Both the position numbers and the translations under genes were made by a program. The notes beneath the pieces are model-generated. The model worked only from the letters and a program-made list of their open reading frames with translations. It did not search any database and had not been told where the DNA came from. From positions 1 through 17,781 of the forward strand of contig CANROY010000021.1 of the NCBI GenBank assembly GCA_947632355.1: a stretch of 17,781 nt of DNA, written 5' to 3'. This stretch comes from an uncultured Bacilli bacterium. Its GTDB lineage: Bacteria > Bacillota_I > Bacilli_A > RF39 > UBA660. The first letter of the stretch is position 1. The number at the start of each line of letters is the position of its first letter. Shown here piece by piece: positions 14,693 through 17,781 of the stretch.

Positions 14693-15667
14693 ATGTGTAC
14701 AGCAATAACATATAACACTAAAGATCACTATTTTGGTAGAAATTTTGATTTAGAATATTCCTATAAAGAAACAGTAACGATTATGCCAAGAAATTATCCA
14801 TTGCATTTTAGATGTGTAAAATCAAGTTCAAAGCATTATGCTCTTATTGGTATGGCTTATGTTTGTCAAAATTATCCTTTGTATTATGATGCCATGAATG
14901 AAAAAGGACTTTGTATGGCAGGATTAAACTTTCCTGGGAATGCCGTATATCACGAAGAACAAGAAAATAAAGATAACGTTGCATCTTTTGAGTTTATTCC
15001 TTGGATTTTATCGCAATGTGCTACATTAAATGAAGCAAAAGAACTTATTAGTCATATGAACCTTGCGAATATAAACTTTAGTGAGGAACTTCCGGCTTCT
15101 CCATTACATTGGATTATTGCTGATAAAGAAAACTCGATAACCGTTGAGAGTGTAGAAGATGGACTTAAAATTTATGATAATCCACTAGGAGTGTTAACGA
15201 ATAACCCAACGTTTGATATACAACTCTTTAATTTAAACAATTATATGGCTTTATCGGTGGAACCTCCTAAAAATCAATTTGCTAAAGACATAAACTTACA
15301 AACGTATAGTAGGGGAATGGGTGCTTTAGGGTTACCAGGAGATTTGTCTTCTGCTTCTCGATTCGTAAAAGCAACATTTACCAAAATGCATTCTATATCA
15401 GGGACAAGTGAATCCGAAAGTATTAGTCAATTCTTTCATATACTAGGTTCTGTTGAACAACAAAGAGGCTGTGTGCATATGGGGAATAATGAGTACGAAA
15501 TAACGATTTATAGTTCTTGCTGTAATATGGATAAAGGAATTTATTATTATACAACGTATGAAAATAGCCAAATTACGAGTGTAGATATGCATAAAGAAGA
15601 CTTAGAGGCAACAGAGCTTGTAACGTATGATTTAATACAAGGGCAACAAATTTACGAGCAAAATTGA
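14693..15667 (+). CDS. cbh: Choloylglycine hydrolase (bile salt hydrolase family)
   Basis: Ntn hydrolase that removes glycine or taurine from conjugated bile salts. The initiator Met precedes C2, which becomes the N-terminal nucleophile. Family residues are in place: R16 and D19 (FGRNFDLEYS), N79 (AGLNFPG), N170 (VLTNNPTFD) and R223 (ASRFVKATF). The end matches the family pattern (MDKGIYYYTTYEN). The length of 324 residues is normal and there is no signal peptide, as in the cytoplasmic enzymes. AGLNF rather than the Tyr typical of penicillin V acylases favours bile salt hydrolase, though substrate preference needs assay. The ribosome binding site AGAAGGAAGG is 9 nt before the ATG. The stop is TGA, followed at once by a terminator, so the gene is monocistronic. 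Confidence 0.92.
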   Translation: MCTAITYNTKDHYFGRNFDLEYSYKETVTIMPRNYPLHFRCVKSSSKHYALIGMAYVCQNYPLYYDAMNEKGLCMAGLNFPGNAVYHEEQENKDNVASFEFIPWILSQCATLNEAKELISHMNLANINFSEELPASPLHWIIADKENSITVESVEDGLKIYDNPLGVLTNNPTFDIQLFNLNNYMALSVEPPKNQFAKDINLQTYSRGMGALGLPGDLSSASRFVKATFTKMHSISGTSESESISQFFHILGSVEQQRGCVHMGNNEYEITIYSSCCNMDKGIYYYTTYENSQITSVDMHKEDLEATELVTYDLIQGQQIYEQN

Positions 15668-15681
15668 GAACAAAATATGTC

Positions 15682-15705
15682 AAAAGCCACAAAATGGCTT
15701 TTTTT
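15682..15705 (+). terminator. Intrinsic terminator of the bile salt hydrolase gene
   Basis: AAAAGCCA (15682-15689) pairs with TGGCTTTT (15695-15702) around CAAAA, and the T-run extends over 15699-15705. It lies 14 nt after the TGA stop. Confidence 0.9.
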
Positions 15706-15721
15706 CTTGGAAAGAATATAG

Positions 15722-15727
15722 TATAAT
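15722..15727 (+). promoter_or_regulatory. Likely -10 of the PfkB-family gene
   Basis: A consensus TATAAT follows the terminator and lies 25 nt before the ATG. The preceding bases are TAG rather than TGN, and no clear -35 is seen. It is the only nearby candidate for the PfkB-Smr pair. Confidence 0.5.
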
Positions 15728-15752
15728 TTTAAATAGAATAGAGGGATTGTTT

Positions 15753-16865
15753 ATGAAAGCATTAAGTATAGGAAAACTGATGTATGACGTTAATATTTTA
15801 ATGGAAGAATATCCAATAGAAGGAACAGAAAATACAACGAAAGAAATGATTACTTGTAGTGGTGGTTCTGCAAATATCATTGCTTATTCTCTTGGAAAAT
15901 GGAATACGGATTCCTTTATTTCAGGTGTTATTGGGTATGATGAAATTGGAACTTCTATGAAAAAGAATATGGAAGAAAATAAAGTCAACACTACTTTTTT
16001 GGAAACAAATTATGATATTAAAACACCTACATCTTATATTTTGATTAATAAAAAAAATAATTCAAGAACCGTTGTTTCTACAGCAATTAACGATTTTAAT
16101 ATAAAAAAATATGAGTATGATACGGATATTGATTGTGTCATTGCTGATGGGTATGAGTACAATGCGAGTGTTTATGCTTTTAATAAATATAGTAATGCCG
16201 TTACAATTTTAAATGCTAAGAGTCCTCATAATGGGTTACTTGATTTCTTTAAATATGCAAAGTATGTTGTATGTTCAAGTACCGTTGCAGAAGCCATAAC
16301 AGGAATGAAAATTGATTTTAATGCTCCTGTAACAATGGCAAATGTTTATAAAAGAATTACGGATAAATACCCACATATTACACTTTTTATTACCATTGAA
16401 GGTAAAGGAACTGTTTATGCGGTAAATAATGAAATTAAAGTCTTAGCAACGATTAATACTGAGGTTGTTGATAAAACAGGAGCAAGAGATATCTTTGTTG
16501 CAATGGTAGGGTATGGAATTACCAATGGGTATTCTATTGAAACAACGATTCGCCTTGCCACTATTGCGGAATCTATGTCTAAAAAGACAATTGGTTCTAC
16601 GTTATCTATTCCATTATTAAGTGATATCATTAAGTATTATGAAGATAAATTTGGACCAATTGAAGTAAATAAAGAAGTGGAAAGTGTAAATTTAGAAGTA
16701 CCAACTATAGAGGAATCTCCGAAACAAGAACCACCGGTAGTAGAAAATCCAACACCTGTAGAACCTGAAGTACCTAAAGAAACCGACGAACAAGTGGTTA
16801 GTCAAGTTTTTAACTCTACACCAACCGATGTAAGTAGTGAGAATAACGATGCTCCTTCCGCTTGA
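15753..16865 (+). CDS. PfkB-fold carbohydrate kinase-like protein with altered anion hole
   Basis: Member of the ribokinase/PfkB family, which phosphorylates sugars or nucleosides with ATP. Numbered from ATG 15753: the N-terminal motif is CSGGSANIIAYSLG (from 35), and the C-terminal signature reads DKTGARDIFVA (240-250). The catalytic Asp (D246) is kept, but the usual GAGD is GARD: R245 (AGA at 16485-16487) replaces the second anion-hole glycine. The kinase domain ends near residue 305. The last 60 residues are rich in Pro, Glu, Val and Thr and probably disordered, which is unusual for the family. A GAGGGA ribosome binding site (15741-15746) favours ATG 15753 over an in-frame TTG at 15747. 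It overlaps the Smr gene by 17 nt. The substrate, and whether it is active, are unknown. Confidence 0.8.
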   Translation: MKALSIGKLMYDVNILMEEYPIEGTENTTKEMITCSGGSANIIAYSLGKWNTDSFISGVIGYDEIGTSMKKNMEENKVNTTFLETNYDIKTPTSYILINKKNNSRTVVSTAINDFNIKKYEYDTDIDCVIADGYEYNASVYAFNKYSNAVTILNAKSPHNGLLDFFKYAKYVVCSSTVAEAITGMKIDFNAPVTMANVYKRITDKYPHITLFITIEGKGTVYAVNNEIKVLATINTEVVDKTGARDIFVAMVGYGITNGYSIETTIRLATIAESMSKKTIGSTLSIPLLSDIIKYYEDKFGPIEVNKEVESVNLEVPTIEESPKQEPPVVENPTPVEPEVPKETDEQVVSQVFNSTPTDVSSENNDAPSA

Positions 16866-17106
16866 TAAATATCCCACTTTAGATGTTCATGGGGAAACAA
16901 GAGATACAATCTATACAGTTCTTTATGATTTTATTAAAGATAATGTAAAATTAAAAAATGAAGTTGTCGTTATTGTACATGGGAAAGGGCAAGGCATTTT
17001 AAAAGAAGAAGTTCATTACTATTTAAAAAGAATGAAGGAAGTCAAAAATTATCATTTACATTATTGGAATCAAGGAGCAACGATTGTAGAATTAAATGTT
17101 CATTAA
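16849..17106 (+). CDS. Stand-alone Smr-domain protein
   Basis: An 85-residue protein made almost entirely of a small MutS-related (Smr) domain, found at the C-terminus of MutS2 and in free-standing nucleases. Family motifs are clear: LDVHG near the start (residues 11-15), HGKGQGILKEEV in the middle and GATIVELNVH at the end. Free Smr proteins act as DNA or RNA endonucleases or bind nucleic acid; the role here is unknown. No strong ribosome binding site is visible. An in-frame GTG at 16837 is the alternative start. The overlap with the preceding gene suggests translational coupling. Confidence 0.85.
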   Translation: MLLPLDKYPTLDVHGETRDTIYTVLYDFIKDNVKLKNEVVVIVHGKGQGILKEEVHYYLKRMKEVKNYHLHYWNQGATIVELNVH

Positions 17107-17109
17107 ACC

Positions 17110-17141
17110 AATAAATTAGAAGCAATTTCTAGTTTATTTTT
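17110..17141 (+). terminator. Intrinsic terminator of the PfkB-Smr pair
   Basis: The 12-bp stem AATAAATTAGAA (17110-17121) pairs with TTCTAGTTTATT (17127-17138), with one G-T wobble and a 5-nt loop. It is followed by TTT, and starts 4 nt after the Smr stop. The T-run is short. Confidence 0.7.
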
Positions 17142-17158
17142 AGTTGTAGTAAAAAAAT

Positions 17159-17188
17159 TTGACAAAATACGACATTTTGTGCTACAAT
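17159..17188 (+). promoter_or_regulatory. Upstream strong promoter P1 of the 139-residue gene
   Basis: A perfect -35 TTGACA (17159-17164), 18-nt spacer, and extended -10 TGC-TACAAT (17180-17188). An inverted repeat ACAAAAT/ATTTTGT (17162-17168 and 17174-17180) fills the spacer and could be an operator. Confidence 0.85.
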
Positions 17189-17218
17189 GGACAAGCAATA
17201 AGAAAAGTAGACATCAAT

Positions 17219-17247
17219 TTGACATTTTTCAATTTTTGTGCTATACT
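17219..17247 (+). promoter_or_regulatory. Downstream strong promoter P2 of the 139-residue gene
   Basis: A perfect -35 TTGACA (17219-17224), 17-nt spacer, and extended -10 TGC-TATACT (17239-17247). It lies 60 nt downstream of P1 with the same TTTGACA and TTTTGTGCTA blocks, as if duplicated. The expected leader is about 25 nt. Confidence 0.88.
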
Positions 17248-17279
17248 TGATACATAAAAAGAAATTGGGGGTAATGAAA

Positions 17280-17699
17280 ATGAAGGGTTATGTTTTAGAT
17301 TACATTGATGAAAACGAATATCGTAAATTAGAAAGAGCTTTAAAGAAATACAATTCTTTAGCATTCAAGAAGTTAAATTTTGAATACTATCCGGCTTTAA
17401 GAAATGGTAAATTTGTTGGAGAAATGGTTTCTCAAAATAAAAAAGCAGGAACAGAAACGTATGAATTAAAGTTACCAAGTGATAAAATGTTTGCTCAAGT
17501 ACATGGTGAAGTAAAATTAATTTATACCGTTTATAAAAAAGAAGAAATTGTATTATTAGATTCTATAGCACCTAAAGATATTTTATTAGAAGGTCATATG
17601 TCAGAACTTACAACTTATAAAGGTGTTATGATTTCTAAAGCCAATGCTTCTAAAGATAAGTTTAAAATTGATTTATTAAATATGTTACAAGGTAAGTAA
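17280..17699 (+). CDS. Protein of unknown function, highly expressed by promoter signals (139 aa)
   Basis: Not recognised. It is a small soluble protein, without signal peptide, membrane segment or cysteine. It begins MKGYVLDYIDENEYRKLERA with a helical, charged N-terminus. A beta-rich middle follows (YELKLPSDKMFAQVHGEVKL, YTVYKKEEIVLLDS). The end is basic (KANASKDKFKIDLLNMLQ). The start is set by GGGGG (17267-17271), 8 nt before ATG 17280; an ATG at 17274 is too close to it. Two near-consensus promoters in tandem and a long terminator make it a monocistronic, probably abundant product. Its function cannot be inferred from the sequence. Confidence 0.85.
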   Translation: MKGYVLDYIDENEYRKLERALKKYNSLAFKKLNFEYYPALRNGKFVGEMVSQNKKAGTETYELKLPSDKMFAQVHGEVKLIYTVYKKEEIVLLDSIAPKDILLEGHMSELTTYKGVMISKANASKDKFKIDLLNMLQGK

Positions 17700-17739
17700 T
17701 TTACTGTTACTATTCACAGCTAAAATAAATTAAAACACC

Positions 17740-17779
17740 AAAAAGAAGATTAATGAGTGAGATTTTTAATCTTCTTTTT
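17740..17779. terminator. Strong terminator of the 139-residue gene, probably bidirectional
   Basis: A perfect 14-bp stem pairs AAAAAGAAGATTAA (17740-17753) with TTAATCTTCTTTTT (17766-17779) around a 12-nt loop. The A-rich left and T-rich right arms would give U-runs in both directions, so it could also serve a convergent gene beyond the window. Confidence 0.88.
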
Positions 17780-17781
17780 CA

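Noticed and set aside
15681..16865. Reading the bile salt hydrolase through its TGA as Trp
   Set aside because: The extension would run straight through the terminator hairpin, and the protein already has the full family length.

Overview
The window is a low-GC, densely packed stretch from a Gram-positive-type bacterium (Bacilli, or a Mollicutes-related or Erysipelotrichia-like uncultured lineage). The backbone order rbgA-rnhB ... topA-xerC resembles the ylqF-rnhB ... topA-codV neighbourhood of Bacillus subtilis. TGA is used as a stop twice (bile salt hydrolase and the PfkB-family gene), so the standard code applies and this is not a Mycoplasma/Spiroplasma-type genome. A bile-salt-hydrolase homologue and pyruvate phosphate dikinase suggest an anaerobe of the animal gut; this is inference.

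Positions 1-7142 are housekeeping. They hold the tail of an upstream gene, rbgA (50S assembly GTPase), rnhB (RNase HII) overlapping an LTA-synthase-like membrane enzyme, topA (topoisomerase I), and a small charged protein stop-start coupled to a XerC-like recombinase. Terminators follow rbgA, topA and xerC. The dprA and trmFO genes found near topA in B. subtilis are absent here, and the LTA-synthase-like gene sits in that interval. ppdK (7188-9812) has its own promoter, partly embedded in the xerC terminator.

Positions 9813-14690 look accessory. A 416-residue protein of unknown function is bracketed by two nearly identical 43-44 nt direct repeats, each running into a terminator hairpin; a third, degenerate copy overlaps the end of the next gene. 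Then comes a leftward ABCG-type half transporter, whose promoter carries a TACA-N2-TGTA dyad. Divergent to it is a membrane-anchored extracytoplasmic protein of unknown function.

Positions 14693-17781 hold a bile salt hydrolase, a PfkB-fold protein with a changed anion-hole glycine and a disordered tail, an overlapping stand-alone Smr-domain protein, and a 139-residue unknown protein driven by two tandem near-consensus promoters and closed by a 14-bp terminator.

Nearly every promoter recognised here has an extended -10 (TGN before the hexamer). No RNA genes, insertion sequences or CRISPR arrays were seen. No gene-free stretch exceeds 300 bases. The best candidates for something undescribed are the repeat-flanked 416-residue gene and the altered PfkB/Smr pair. 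Nothing in the window is a clear new multi-gene system.
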